From positions 248,001 through 312,000 of the forward strand of contig JALLLT010000034.1 in assembly GCA_025266875.1 (NCBI GenBank): 64,000 nt of DNA. Reading direction: 5' to 3'. The translations under genes were made by a program, and so were the position numbers. This document shows positions 1 through 11,035 of the stretch, in pieces. The notes below the pieces were generated by a model that was not told the DNA's origin, searched no databases, and saw only the letters and a program-made list of their open reading frames with translations. This DNA comes from Fennellomyces sp. T-0311. Lineage: Eukaryota > Mucoromycota > Mucoromycetes > Mucorales > Lichtheimiaceae. Position 1 is the first letter of the stretch. Every line of letters starts with the position of its first letter.

Positions 1-869
1 GATATGGAAACGCGCTTCACTTTGTATTTTGGATCCTTGTTGCTCGGATTCAATGCCGATATCCAAGTCATACAACTGTTCCACACTACGATCGGCGAGG
101 ATTCCGCAAAGAGTCACGCTGTGTTGCTTTTTACGGTTATCCAATTTCTACGTTGTTCGTTTGTCATCGAGAACACAACTCTATAGTTCCTTTGTGATCA
201 GTAGATTAGCAACTTACTGGGAGCGAAGACAAGAGTTGTCAATGCAGAAAATGCTTTGCTAATATGTCCCTTCTTTTTTTTTCGTCTTAATACATCACGC
301 CACGGGATCATGGATGGTCTGTTTGTTTTAATAATAATAAACAGCGCTTTGAACTTTATTCACAGACACCGTGCACAGTCCTTGATCATTTGGCTTAAAA
401 ACAATCTTAACTCGGACATATTAGAGCTAAAAGCTTCGTATTGGCCGTCAACTGCTTTGATAGCATACACACATGGCCTGGTGATCTGTGGCACTTAGAC
501 AAACGCCAAGGTTGTTGGAAACACTATGGAATCTCCGTGTCAGACAGTAAATATGAAAGTTAAAACCATCGTTGAAGTTCTCAAACAGAAAGGTTAATGC
601 ATTCATTCGCAGTCGTTGTTGACGCTATTCGGAAAGCACAAATATCCGACGCCAACAAAGTCTTAATTCAGAGTCTGGACTGTTGTTGGAAGATGAAATA
701 GAAAGAGCTGGAAAGAGACTCTGGCGGTGTTGTGTATCCATAAAGCAATATGTCAAAAAGACTCTATGATGACGGTACGTCGGGCGCAATAGGATTTTGT
801 AATCCACATTCAACATTAGTATATACAGTGTCAAGGGTGATTAGATGATGTGTAGATAAGAAAAAATGA
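1..869. other. No recognised gene
   Basis: The stretch before the DCN1 stop codon holds only short overlapping open frames with no recognisable motif and no convincing exon joins. It is the downstream flank of DCN1. A gene entering from the left cannot be excluded. Confidence 0.5.
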
Positions 870-2106
870 CTATTGGTCTTCCTCTCGTTTCCACTCGACA
901 AACTCGTCGAAAAGCACAGGCCCTATACAATTGGTCAACACGCGTATCCGTCATCAGGAGATGTAGAAACTTACATGCGGATGTTTCATCGTAATCCGAC
1001 AGGTCGCTCGATACTGTCAGCACAAATTCTAGAAAACTTTGCCACTGATCACGGTTGATCACCTTAACAGGTTTCTTTTCCTGCACATGATTTTAGCCAT
1101 TCCATTTGATTCCCAAGTTCGCCTCAGCCCCACTTTCCTAAATTACCTGCAAGAACCGTACAAACTCTGCTGTGATCGGAAACTGATTGCCCATCATCAT
1201 TGTCCATAAGACGCATGCGACCTAACCCACAACGATCAGACCGTCTGGACTCGTCCTTACTAGTACATACGCTTACATCCACATCCATGCACTTTTGATC
1301 CTTTGTCTTTGCATAGCCAAATGTGTAACGATACACATCCTTCATTTCGTTGGGATCGTGTATCACTTTCTCAAACTCAGGACGCTTCGTCTTGAGCTTA
1401 TCGAGCGAGTCGGCTCTATTTCGAGAGGTTAGCTGGCCAGATTTTTGGTCACTGTGGATGGTAGTCCTGTACCCGAGCGATTGCATCCCAGTCATCCATT
1501 CGTCTTTGGTAATATAGCCTAAAAAAAGAAATTCACACTAAGCATGTGCTGTGTCACACAGATCCGAGTCCTTTTTAAGCCCATTTACCCATCGTCTCTG
1601 ATTTCATTTTCCATGCAAACACAATCACCAATACCTAAAGCCCCAAGTGTCAGTCCCCAGGCGACTATTCCAATGACGCCGCGCCCTTACGTCCTCCACC
1701 GACAGCCCGAGATCCTCAAAGAATTGCTGTGTGCCTTCGGGGGATATCGTACTGGGGGTATCTGGGTCAGCATATTGTTCGAACCAGCGTCGACATGCTT
1801 CTTCGTTAAATTTCTGTTTCTAGAGCCCGAATTAGTTACCAGCGAATAGCGTACCGTATCAAAGCAAACGGACCTGTGGACTACAAAAAGGCAGTGTGTG
1901 AGTTTTCCTTTTCCACTTTCCGTCTGACTGATACTTTACGCAGCAGGAGGAGGTGCAGGAACACGAGGATGGGCCGGTGCGGTGGTTGCGGGGGGCGCCG
2001 TCTTTATGGGATTGGGAGGTACTTGCTTATGTTGATTGAGCTTGACGTTGCTGTTGGATCGCTTTGTGCGCTTTGGTGGATGTAATGAGCTGTGCTTTGA
2101 ACCCAT
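870..2106 (-). CDS. DCN1: DCN1-like cullin neddylation E3 cofactor
   Basis: Scaffold-type E3 that promotes transfer of Nedd8 from Ubc12 to cullins. My model has nine exons: 2106-1940, 1873-1855, 1813-1691, 1634-1589, 1518-1473, 1415-1277, 1221-1147, 1080-975 and 922-870, giving 257 residues. The joined protein has the potentiating-neddylation fold signatures: RRWFEQYADPDT, ISPEGTQQFFEDLG, VYRYTFGYAK, the L-W-T-M-M-M-G-N-Q-F-P helix, SSDLSDYDE and, across the last intron, SAWPVLFDEFVEW. These are hallmarks of the family. The first exon encodes a proline- and lysine-rich leader starting MGSKHSS, which fits an N-myristoylation signal (Gly2, Ser6), as in vertebrate DCUN1D3; this is an inference. 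No UBA domain is seen. The junction between exons 2 and 3 (intron 1814-1854, only 41 bp) is the weakest part. The C-terminal two thirds are secure. Confidence 0.9.
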
Positions 2107-3726
2107 TGTTCAGACGAGTCGGTGTACAAATGGGATCGGTGCAAACGACATTTAAAAGGGGCAACCCTGTTCCAATAGAATAGTAATTCGTCGAGAAATC
2201 GACGATGAAGACAACAACTGAGAAACGAGTAGCTCAGGAACGCAACTTGCTGTCGTCAAAAAACGCGGAGCAAAAAATGCATGCTTGTTCCCGTGACACA
2301 ATGACCAAGTCAAAGGTATCACTTCTTTGTTCCGCCCTTTGTTTTACACGCCTTTGCTTCTGTAGACGAACGGCAACGCTGGTATCCACCCACGCTGCGG
2401 CACATCCTGGGTGATGCTGTTTACTATTTCCGCTCTTAATTATCAGAAGATGGTCCCATGTATACCCGGCTGTGATGCATCCTGCTAGCGTACTTGGTCT
2501 AGCGGAAGTGAATCTTTGACTTTGGTACTTGAGACATCTTAAAGTCGGATAAACGGTTTTCTGGATGCACTAGAAGCGATTGTCATGCCGACTTGTCCTC
2601 GTAGAAACTGAGCGAAATGGGTTCCACAATGGGTCGCTACTTTTTGTCAATTAAGATCATGCTGGTGTATGCCGTGGCGTGATGGCCGCAGGAGACGCCC
2701 CATAATCACCTGTCTTGCTTACTTTAGTACCATGCGTCATTATGCGATAGACATATCGTGCCAAATTAACCGATCGATGTACGCGATGAGCAATATGAAA
2801 TTTATATCCAGAACCTCCATGGCTCATAGTGTATCGTTAGCCTCATTCAAACAAACATCCCCGATACTAGTTTGCTTTTGGGTGTATGAATGGAAGGTAG
2901 TGTGTATTGCTATGACAACCAACATTCTTCTTCATTTCAGCTTTAATAAAAATAGAACTTCTCACTAACCATTTTCATCAAATACGAAACTTCTCGATCG
3001 AACATAACAGTAATTGGCAGCTGGGATGGGTAACATATGCGGGACTTTGCCCTAAAATATGGCGCGCTGGTTAATTAAGCGCCCAAATGTGTAGTAGTTT
3101 CCGTTTGGCGTATCACTTTTTTCTTGTGTTTGTACCCTAGATGCATGACAAACTATGCTTCATTAGCATTTGCTCTGTGTTCCCGATGTAATTAATGAAC
3201 TGCAGCTGCTGTATTTCTGGAACGCAGCGTTGAAACAGATATATCGAGCGCTCTTCTCATCTTTTCCAGCTACAGTGGTGCTGGTGTGCTTGCTAATGCC
3301 ATCGATAGGTAATATCAATATTGCTTAAAACTCGCGTTAAAATCTTTAGCTTTCAAGGCTTTCAATCAGGTCCGAACGTAGTAAGTAAACAAAAACATGC
3401 ATGCTCTATACATTAAGCATTTTATATTATTTACTTACGGACAGAAATGAGGGAATACCATCACCGTGATTATTTGTATAATAAAAGAATGTCAGTGATT
3501 TCATAGGATCACCGGTGCGATAGAACGAGTTAAACGTGTCCTAGAACCTATTTCTTGCATGGTAACTATATAGTGAAGATCATTGCAGAAGGCCAAGCTA
3601 CGGATATTTTCTACTGATCATTTAGACAGGAGGTCTTCAGGTTGCATGACGAGATCAAGGAAAGAGCCGTTTAAGAGAAGAATGTGTAGATTGATATTGG
3701 ATTGAAGGGTCCACCTATGGAAGTAC
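2107..3726. other. Intergenic, no gene recognised
   Basis: About 1.6 kb upstream of DCN1 without a supportable coding region. Short frames near 2205 and 2669 are not conserved-looking and lack splice partners. The first few hundred bases probably contain the DCN1 promoter. Confidence 0.45.
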
Positions 3727-3867
3727 TAAGAGCGCGTTCGGGTAACCACCAGAATGCATTTTTTGTAAGTTTAAAAGCGCGAAAATACATTCTGCACAAA
3801 ACTGTTCTTTGGGTAAAAAAAAAGCCATTTTGAATCAGAATGCCTTCTGCATCCGAACGCGCCTTAA
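3727..3867. mobile_element. 135-bp MITE copy 1, TAA target duplication
   Basis: A short non-autonomous element at 3730-3864. It begins GAGCGCGTTCGGGTAACC and ends GCATCCGAACGCGCCT, so its ends are inverted repeats of a GCGCGTTCGG core. It is bounded by TAA at 3727-3729 and 3865-3867. The same termini, internal AGAATGCATTTT motif and TAA flank occur at 45975-46074, which defines a family. A three-base TWA-type duplication points to the PIF/Harbinger superfamily; that assignment is inference. It has no coding capacity. Confidence 0.8.
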
Positions 3868-4892
3868 GCTGGCCGGACACAGTTTCTAAAATAAAGCTCA
3901 GCTTTTGTCCCTTCAGAGTCAAAAAGAAAGGTAAAAGTGCTTTATTTGCGCGAGATGGCCGGTGGCAATAGCCTGCTTGACGAGAATACCGATAGCTGGC
4001 TCTTATTTAAAACTCGCAACTGACATCCAGAACCCAGATGAAAGAAGCTTATAAATACCCCGAAATATCAGATGAAATAAAGCAGCTAACTTAGCCTCAA
4101 TTATCTTGATAATACTTTGCTAGAAGCTCAAGACAGACGCTTACATCTGTATTTGATTAACTCACTTTCCTATTTCTTTTATGACCTGAATCGTGGACCC
4201 TGATTCTCCCAGAATTTCTTTTATACAAAGAATTTACTTTTACAGCAACGTAAACCAAAGATCCTCGTTAGCTAGAATGCACACGCCGACGTCTATGCAA
4301 CAACAGCGTTATTTTCTGTGAAAATTGATGGAACGAATGTAAGTAATAATGCTGGGCATATTATAGAAAGTGGGATATATGTAAGTAAAATTATTTATGC
4401 CTCTAATAGGCTTCTCGCTGATTCAATGTATAAATAGGCATTGTTATGAATGTTTCCCATTTCTAAAATTTGCAAGCAATTTTTTTCATTTAACTCTCCT
4501 ACTAGTATAGTGAAGGCAATTGGACAAGGCGAGATTAAGCTAAAAACAGAGACCATCTGAGCGAAACTAGTGAGAGCGTCGCAGATTTTTTAAGGAGCCT
4601 GTTAGGTGAATGGGCTACGCCACAGGTGAATTATAAAATGATGGTGTTGTTAAACCCGCCAATATTAAATGTGTTTGTAACTATGGCAAATAGATTATAT
4701 ACAAATTTCATATATAAAAAAACATGGTATGGAAGATACGGGGGGCCTTGCAATGTGAGTTCCGTAAATGATGGCATATGACGCTGAACGTATTGCTGGG
4801 ACAATGCAAAGCGTTAATGGATGTCTATACGTCATATAAGAAAATACGTAGGAATGAAAAAGTGCTCTCGAAAACATTTAATATGTGTGACT
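3868..4892. other. Intergenic, no gene recognised
   Basis: AT-rich spacer between the MITE and the large transposon. I see no conserved motif, no supported exon pair and no structural RNA. Short frames at 4695-4877 and 4778-4978 partly run into the transposon end and are not credible genes. Confidence 0.45.
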
Positions 4893-4894
4893 TA

Positions 4895-5492
4895 CAGGAT
4901 TTTGCGTTTGAAGTCGGACAGTGCCGAAATAATCTTTTATGTACGAGGGTGCGAGTTTTGTGCTACGGGGTGTGGTAACTTGGCGCTGTGGCACGCAGTT
5001 CTTTCACTCAACGGTCAAATAATTTTTCGCGTTCTGGGGTCCTTTCAATTTTCCGGTGGTGTCAAATAATTATTCGCGCTCTGACAATCTCGGAATTCCG
5101 GTACCGGCGTATACTTTTTTTACCAGATGAAGAACATCTTTTACGCGACTTGGCCTCTTTGCTGTTCGTCACTTGCCCTGCATTATTCACTATGGAAACA
5201 TAGAATCTTTTGTTCGGTTCACTGAAATTATTAGTGATGGGGTAACCATGTTTTTAGCAGTGGGCCTTGTTATTATTCACTTTCGAGCCACATAGTTTTC
5301 GGCTATAAGCTATCAATTATTTATACACAGAAGAGCATAGGTTATTCATGGCACACGGAAGGTTTATTCGCAAATAAGATCCCAAACGTTCGCTAATCGG
5401 CATTCGCAATTTTCGCCACGAAGACTAATTTATGTTATGTCTTTCAGCATCACGAATTAGTCTGTTGTTTTGAGTCGTTCAGAAAGGGGAAG
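4895..5492 (+). repeat. Left terminal inverted repeat, 598 bp
   Basis: Reverse complement of 9608-10205. The match starts at CAGGATTTTG directly after the TA duplication and ends at GAAAGGGGAAG, after which the two arms diverge at once (GCGCTTCAG against TACGTAAC). It contains two internal copies of a GTCAAATAATTWTTCGCG motif. Confidence 0.95.
5014..5082 (+). repeat. Paired subterminal motif GTCAAATAATTWTTCGCGYTCT
   Basis: Two direct copies lie at 5014-5035 and 5061-5082 in the left TIR, mirrored at 10065-10086 and 10018-10039 in the right TIR. They are spaced 47 bp start to start. Candidate roles are transposase binding sites or promoter sites; each contains a TTCGCG core like that bound by E2F/MBF-type factors. 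Role is inferred only from position and repetition. Confidence 0.6.
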
Positions 5493-5553
5493 CGCTTCAG
5501 ATACACAAATTACTTAATTAGATGCTTTGTACGATATGGACTAGGAGAACAAA

Positions 5554-7064
5554 ATGCTGTTGGTTCTTCGTGTCGAAAGTGATTTTTTCCTTCCTCAAAC
5601 TCCTTCTTACGAAATGGAACCCACTATTAACAAACGCGTTCACAATTCTCCTTCCCCATCTCTTTCTGACGAATACGTCATGGATGTTGATAACCAACAT
5701 AACCCAAAGCGTCCTCGGATTGAAAGTGTGCCTTCAAATTCGGATGTCATGGATGCTGCTAGCGGCCTTGTGGGCCTTGCTTCCTCTTCCGTGGTTACGT
5801 CACCTTCTTCTGGTGTTGAGTTACTCGCACATACCATTGGTGGTATAGCTTTGGATGGTGAAAATATTAGTGAGTGTACATGTAGCTTAAAATGTAAGGA
5901 TGTATAGACTTATGCGATGGTAATGTAGTCTCCCAAGACGGCAGTGAAATTGACAGGGATGAAGATTACGATATGACAGACATAACTCAAGGCACCACTG
6001 CCAAAAAGGGGAGAGGAAAGTACAACCCCCCCTCAATCGAGAACCTCAAGAAAGCAATGGTGGAAAGGGTTCTTGGAAAATCGAAAGCAAAGGCTGCCAA
6101 GGATAACAATATCAATCCCAGTACCTTTCGCACCAGCCTTAACCGTTATGCCAGAAATGGAAAGTGGGAGAAGAAGAAACCAGGTCCAAAGAAGAAAGTG
6201 GTGGACATAAGCGAACCAATGCGTCGCCGTATCTGTAAATACGTCGATACACATAGCCTTGCATCGTACGAGGATATTTATGAGGACTTCTCGTCCAAGT
6301 TTGGGGACTCGATCCCTCAAACTACTCTCAAGAAGTATATTCGACAGACCTTTAATATCACAATGCAGTCCCATAAGACTTTGCTCAAGGACCAAGAGGA
6401 TTCTGTCGAAGGACGCCGTAATCCGCAGGATTGCCTACACTCTCTGTTTGAAGCAGGAGTTAATCCCAGCCGGTGCATCTTTGTTGGTGAGATGGCGTAT
6501 GATGTCGAAGGCGCCCGCACCTATTTTGACGAGAAGAGACAGCAACGTGCGCATACCAAGAGAATTAAGGATCAAGGCAAGGATATCATTCCAAGAGAAA
6601 GGAAACCGAAGCCATTCCTGGAGCCATTTGTTGTTTTTCTGGTTGCTTGCTCACGTACCGAGATTATTTATGATACTCACAAGTACGCTGAAGGAGCAGC
6701 CACAAACGATGATGTCAAGAAGTTTGTGCGCATTGTCATGTCCAAACTGAAAGAGAAGCAGATGCGTGGATACAGCATCATTTTCGATGATGCTCCATCT
6801 GAGACCAAAGCAATGATTTCTGAAATAGTCAGTGCTCATGGTCATAATGCTTTCTTTCTGCCACCGTGCCATTTTCCCCTGAATCCTGTAGACGTTTTGT
6901 TCGAGGAAGTGCAACTGAGGGTTCCGAGACATAAGTCAGCCAGTATCAAAGATGCAATTTGGATCCGTATGGAGTCGACTATCCGAAGCTTAGAAGCCTC
7001 TGACATCAAAGGTTGTGCAATGTGTACGTTTAGGTGCTTGTGCGATATCTGTCAAGATTCGTAA
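5554..7064 (+). CDS. DDE-like protein with altered catalytic residues (transposase paralogue)
   Basis: Two exons, 5554-5869 and 5929-7064, joined across a 59-bp GTGAGT...TAG intron, give 483 residues; a start at 5614 would give 463. The acidic, serine-rich N-terminal part contains a KRPR basic patch. A helix-turn-helix-like region follows (SIENLKKAM...NINPSTFRTSLNRY), then a lysine-rich linker, a second helical region and an RNase-H-like core. Compared with the intact transposase of the same element, FVDEA has become FVGEMAYD, CDNASIH has become FDDAPSE, and NPIE has become NPVD. The first catalytic Asp is therefore Gly and the final Glu is Asp. The frame is otherwise open over more than 1.4 kb, so the protein looks maintained. 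A role as DNA-binding regulator or accessory subunit is my inference. Confidence 0.82.
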
Positions 7065-7243
7065 TTTATGTCAATATATATTTTGGTCCCTTATTTCCAC
7101 TCAATATCACATTCACATAATACTAGGATGGACATCGTTTATGAATGTAGAATTAATGGATACTGAAATACCTAAGGGGATAAAATGAAAAGGTCAAGTG
7201 TATATGAAAGTAATGGGAAGGTATAGCAAGAATCGAGTGGTGC

Positions 7244-8871
7244 TTAAAGGTCGTCTTGACGGGAACGACAAGGACCAAAGTAATCCATGGAGTGTTCGAT
7301 CCACTTGATGCAATCTTGCGGTGTAACTTTGGACATTGCCTTTATGAGGCGCTGTTCCAAGTCGTGATTCTGGCTCTCAATTGTTGGTTCAACAAGCTGT
7401 CTTTCTGGGTCGACATGTCGGAAAAGCAGCTTTACCTTCGAGAAAAAAAGTTCAATCGGATTGAGGACCGGAGAATACGGGGGCAAATAAACTATTCTGT
7501 AGCCACGCTCGATAACATGAAATGCTATGTTGCCGGCCTTATGAATCGAGGCATTGTCGCATACAATATTCCACCCTCTATCCTGTAGACCTCGCTTGTC
7601 AAGCTCGTCCATAACAAGGTCCAAGAAGGCACGAAAGTCGTGTGCTCTAGTTCCGCCTCCTTTTCCGGGCTTGTTGACCTTCAAGCAGACCTCTACGATA
7701 CCGAAATGACTGATTGCAGCCAGCATAGAACGTGATCTGGCATACATTTTCGGAATCATAACGTGAGGTGTTTTGGTTACTGGTGCCCACCCGTAGTTGC
7801 GTCGCATATTCGCCATGACATGAGCCTCGTCGACGAACACGCAGTTCTTTTCGTATTTTACATCTCCCGAATCGACGTACTTCTCGATATACTCGGCTCG
7901 TTGGTTCTTGATATCGTCGCTGGTACGACGTTCTGGATATGGGAGTGTACGCTTGATCGTAAATCTACATTTGTTCACAAGATGTCTATAGATGGTCGAT
8001 GCATCTAGCGTATCGTTGAAATGTTGAAAGTATAAGTATCGGAGCTGGTGCAATGTAAGAGTGTTGAATTCTGTAACTGTATCCACAAGGAACTTGCTAC
8101 CAGCACTGGTGATTTTTGTTGATCCTCCACCTTTGTTATGGATAGGTTCTGCATTACCACCTCTGTTGCGAGAGCGATGCTTGTGGTCACAAATCGTAGA
8201 TCTTGGCACACCAAATTCTTCTTCAAGCTTTCTGTATGATTGACCCATTGCTTTCATGATCAAAGTCCGCCGCATTAAATCCGGTGAATGTGTGGCATAT
8301 TTTCCACGAGGATTTTGAGGAGCTACTTTCGCCCGCTTTCCTGTAGCTGGCTGTAGAATACCATCGTCTTCTGAAGAAACTGCAATAGTCACCGGTGTAA
8401 GGGAAAGTAACAGGATCTCTTCTTCTTCATCATCTGAATCGCTGCTACTTTCGTTTGTTTCGATCTCTTCGTCGCTACTGTCAAAGCCATCATTGGGCTG
8501 TGAGCGCCATCTCTGATCGAAAGTAAGTCCGGTAACTTCAAAGTTGTACTGTTCGTCGTCAAGCTCTTCTTCATGAATGAAATCAATTGATTCCACCACC
8601 ATTTCAGTATCTTCATCCGGAATTGTAAGTGACCTTGTGCCAGCTATATTATGAAATGCGGCATTAGTAAGAGTACTGGATGGCATTGAATATATATTAT
8701 TTAAGTGGAAGTACCTGGGATTTCGTCATTGACAATGTCCATTTGGTTTAAAGCTGTTGCCAATTGTCTAACTGATCGTCTAGCACTACGACGAAGAGGA
8801 GGCTTTGCAATGCGCTTGATGATGCCATGGTTGCGCCTAGTGGAGTTTCTCGTTTGCGAGCGTGTTTGCAT
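7244..8871 (-). CDS. DDE transposase, IS630/Tc1 (DDE_3) type, intact triad
   Basis: Two exons, 8871-8715 and 8643-7244, with a 71-bp intron that has a CTTACTAAT branch site, give 518 residues. Exon 1 encodes an arginine-rich leader (RSQTRNSTRR...RRSARRSVRQ) that fits nuclear import or DNA contact. An acidic serine-rich stretch follows, then a helix-turn-helix (SYRKLEEEFGVPRSTICDHK) and a second helical DNA-binding region. The catalytic core shows VFVDEAH (Asp 1), IVCDNASIH (Asp 2) and YLPPYSPVLNPIELFFSKVK (Glu 3), the standard DDE signature of IS630/Tc1-like enzymes. The gene is convergent with the DDE-like paralogue, their stop codons 179 bp apart. No frameshift or internal stop is present, so the enzyme could be active. 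Confidence 0.93.
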
Positions 8872-9170
8872 AGTTGAGGATATAGGAGAAAGAAATTTGG
8901 GAAGAAAATGAAAAACCGCGCCATTTATAAAAATAGGTTTATATACAAGATATACAAGACGTAAACACGATCACAAAATATAGTGTTATTAGTTTTATCT
9001 TTAGTCCATGCTAACATGTTAATGCCCAAAAGTAATCGCCATTACTTTTCATTGGATTGCGGTTTCTTTTCGCTTCTATAAAAACACTTGCAATACAGCA
9101 CATTTTCGTTAGCAATCATCAACAAAATAATTGGCGCTTTGAAAGCACTGACATCCATGCATATTTTCTT
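8872..9170. promoter_or_regulatory. Putative transposase promoter inside the transposon
   Basis: About 300 bp between the small basic protein and the transposase start codon. It is AT-rich and contains a CGCGCCATTTATAAAAATAG stretch about 50 bp upstream of the ATG on the minus strand, and no open frame of note. A promoter here is inferred from position. Confidence 0.35.
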
Positions 9171-9461
9171 CTACTCCTTCAGTTTGGCCCGACATGCATT
9201 CTTTATATCGCTTTGGTATTCATTGGAGCCTTCGTTTTCAGATAGTTTCAAATGGAGACGGGCCAATTGTGCTGTTAGAATGCCAATGTCATAATCAGTT
9301 GGGACCCAGTTTTGCCTTAATTTTTTGGTATCCTTAGTTAACGATTTCAGTCCTTGTGCCGCGGTTTCCAGCTCTTTTGGCGTTGGAGAAGCAACCTTTC
9401 TCGATGCACTCTTTCTTGCAGCTGAAATTTTCTTCGGTTTATTCAGTGTTGCTCTCGCCAT
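9171..9461 (-). CDS. Small basic protein carried by the transposon
   Basis: A 96-residue single-exon frame starting with a true ATG. The N-terminal third is rich in Lys, Arg, Ser and Ala (MARATLNKPKKISAARKSAS). The rest is predicted helical with a possible coiled coil (GILTAQLARLHLKLSEN). I recognise no family. It lies between the transposase start and the right TIR, in the same orientation as the transposase. Its place inside the TIRs makes it a candidate accessory DNA-binding factor, but it could be a chance frame; only sequence composition and position support it. Confidence 0.45.
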   Translation of the reverse strand: MARATLNKPKKISAARKSASRKVASPTPKELETAAQGLKSLTKDTKKLRQNWVPTDYDIGILTAQLARLHLKLSENEGSNEYQSDIKNACRAKLKE

Positions 9462-9607
9462 AAGTATGATATCTGAGTTAAAGCGGTGTAAAATTACTTA
9501 AACACCACATCTTCGGATCCTATGCCGGCCTGGTATGACAGTGTAACGTACTAAGTGGTGAAAAGATAGGACACAACATAAACTTTTATTTACTTATATG
9601 TTACGTA

Positions 9608-10205
9608 CTTCCCCTTTCTGAACGACTCAAAACAACAGACTAATTCGTGATGCTGAAAGACATAACATAAATTAGTCTTCGTGGCGAAAATTGCGAATGC
9701 CGATTAGCGAACGTTTGGGATCTTATTTGCGAATAAACCTTCCGTGTGCCATGAATAACCTATGCTCTTCTGTGTATAAATAATTGATAGCTTATAGCCG
9801 AAAACTATGTGGCTCGAAAGTGAATAATAACAAGGCCCACTGCTAAAAACATGGTTACCCCATCACTAATAATTTCAGTGAACCGAACAAAAGATTCTAT
9901 GTTTCCATAGTGAATAATGCAGGGCAAGTGACGAACAGCAAAGAGGCCAAGTCGCGTAAAAGATGTTCTTCATCTGGTAAAAAAAGTATACGCCGGTACC
10001 GGAATTCCGAGATTGTCAGAGCGCGAATAATTATTTGACACCACCGGAAAATTGAAAGGACCCCAGAACGCGAAAAATTATTTGACCGTTGAGTGAAAGA
10101 ACTGCGTGCCACAGCGCCAAGTTACCACACCCCGTAGCACAAAACTCGCACCCTCGTACATAAAAGATTATTTCGGCACTGTCCGACTTCAAACGCAAAA
10201 TCCTG
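9608..10205 (-). repeat. Right terminal inverted repeat, 598 bp
   Basis: Reverse complement of 4895-5492 with the same length, ending CGCAAAATCCTG immediately before the TA duplication at 10206-10207. The 71-residue open frame in each arm is a duplicate of the other and is not considered coding. Confidence 0.95.
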
Positions 10206-10331
10206 TACCTAACGCCTCTCGAACTGTACGACCTTCAAACCGTGTCACTCCTAAATTTTGCTGGTCCAACTTTTTCTCGGTCGCGGCGCATTCCCGGAGG
10301 CCCTCCTGACCGAAAGGATTAGCAAGTAACT

Positions 10332-11035
10332 TCAAAGGCACTTTCTAGATACCTTGTTTCTAGCACATACCACAAGTCTGGCCAAGAGTTCAAAGTATCG
10401 AACCAATTTCAAGCGGTCGTCCCATTTATCAGTGATTGTAGCGGAACGCAGCTGGACGTGTCGCCAAGTGAATGCGCCCTTGAGCATGGTTTCAGATAAC
10501 GTCATTTCATTCATGATCACATGAATGGAGAATACGCGTAGCTGTTTGAAAGTCTTGATTGACGCATCTTTGTATTTACTTGCTTCTTTTTTCAGTGACG
10601 CCGACGCGCACTCGTAGATTTTGAGAGTGTCTTCAATAGAATGCGTGACATTCTCAGATATGGGGCCACTAAACATATACGAGACTAAGTTCAGATGATA
10701 TTGCGTCCATAAAAAATTCTATTGTACCTTGAGGATTCCACCACAACGGCATCCATCTCGCACATCGTGGTCAGCTTTCCAAGCGCGTCAACGTATCGCT
10801 TTGGGGTCTTGATCAAATCGAGATCATATCCTTCCATGCTAACTTCCTTCACAGCTTGTAACTCGTATCCACACCAAAAGAAGGGAACCAGTTTGGAAGT
10901 TTTATCCAACGCCAAAATGCCGGGAAGGACGTATTCGACGAAGAAACTTCTTTCATGGTTGCTTGATACCGTGTCGTATCCTCCACCTTTCCGATCCATT
11001 AAATATATCCTTCGACTGCACCAGCCCAACGCCAT
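10332..11035 (-). pseudogene. 3' part of a Mucorales-type expanded family of unknown function
   Basis: Two exon-like blocks, 11035-10728 and 10668 down to about 10332, join in frame across a 59-bp GTACAA...TTTAG intron. This reads VVVESS-GPISENVTHSIEDT and continues KDASIKTFKQLRVFSIHV and KWDDRLKLVRYFELLARL. From memory this resembles the C-terminal part of a multi-copy protein family common in Rhizopus and Mucor genomes and not functionally characterised. The usual N-terminal half is not recoverable upstream; a fragment at 11489-11292 may be related. I therefore call it a partial or decayed copy. It starts only 127 bp outside the transposon end. Confidence 0.5.

Larger units (their letters stand above)
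4895..10205. mobile_element. Complete Tc1/mariner-IS630-type transposon with 598-bp TIRs
   Basis: A 5,311-bp unit beginning CAGGATTTTGCG and ending CGCAAAATCCTG. It is flanked on both sides by TA (4893-4894 and 10206-10207), the target duplication typical of Tc1/mariner-type elements. Its terminal inverted repeats span 4895-5492 and 9608-10205, are exactly equal in length and look identical wherever I compared them, which implies recent transposition. Between them lie a plus-strand DDE-like gene (5554-7064), a convergent minus-strand DDE transposase gene (7244-8871) and a small minus-strand basic protein (9171-9461). TIRs this long and two related DDE genes in one unit are unusual for the superfamily. 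The intact transposase belongs with DDE_3 (IS630/Tc1) proteins by its D, D, E motifs. Confidence 0.92.

Noticed and set aside
4988..5203. A 71-residue open frame repeated in both TIR arms (also 9897-10112 on the minus strand)
   Set aside because: It lacks an ATG (it opens with GTG) and exists twice only because the TIRs are duplicates; no motif supports coding.
6259..6750. A 163-residue frame inside the DDE-like gene
   Set aside because: Alternative frame of the real gene, which has the motifs and splice consistency.
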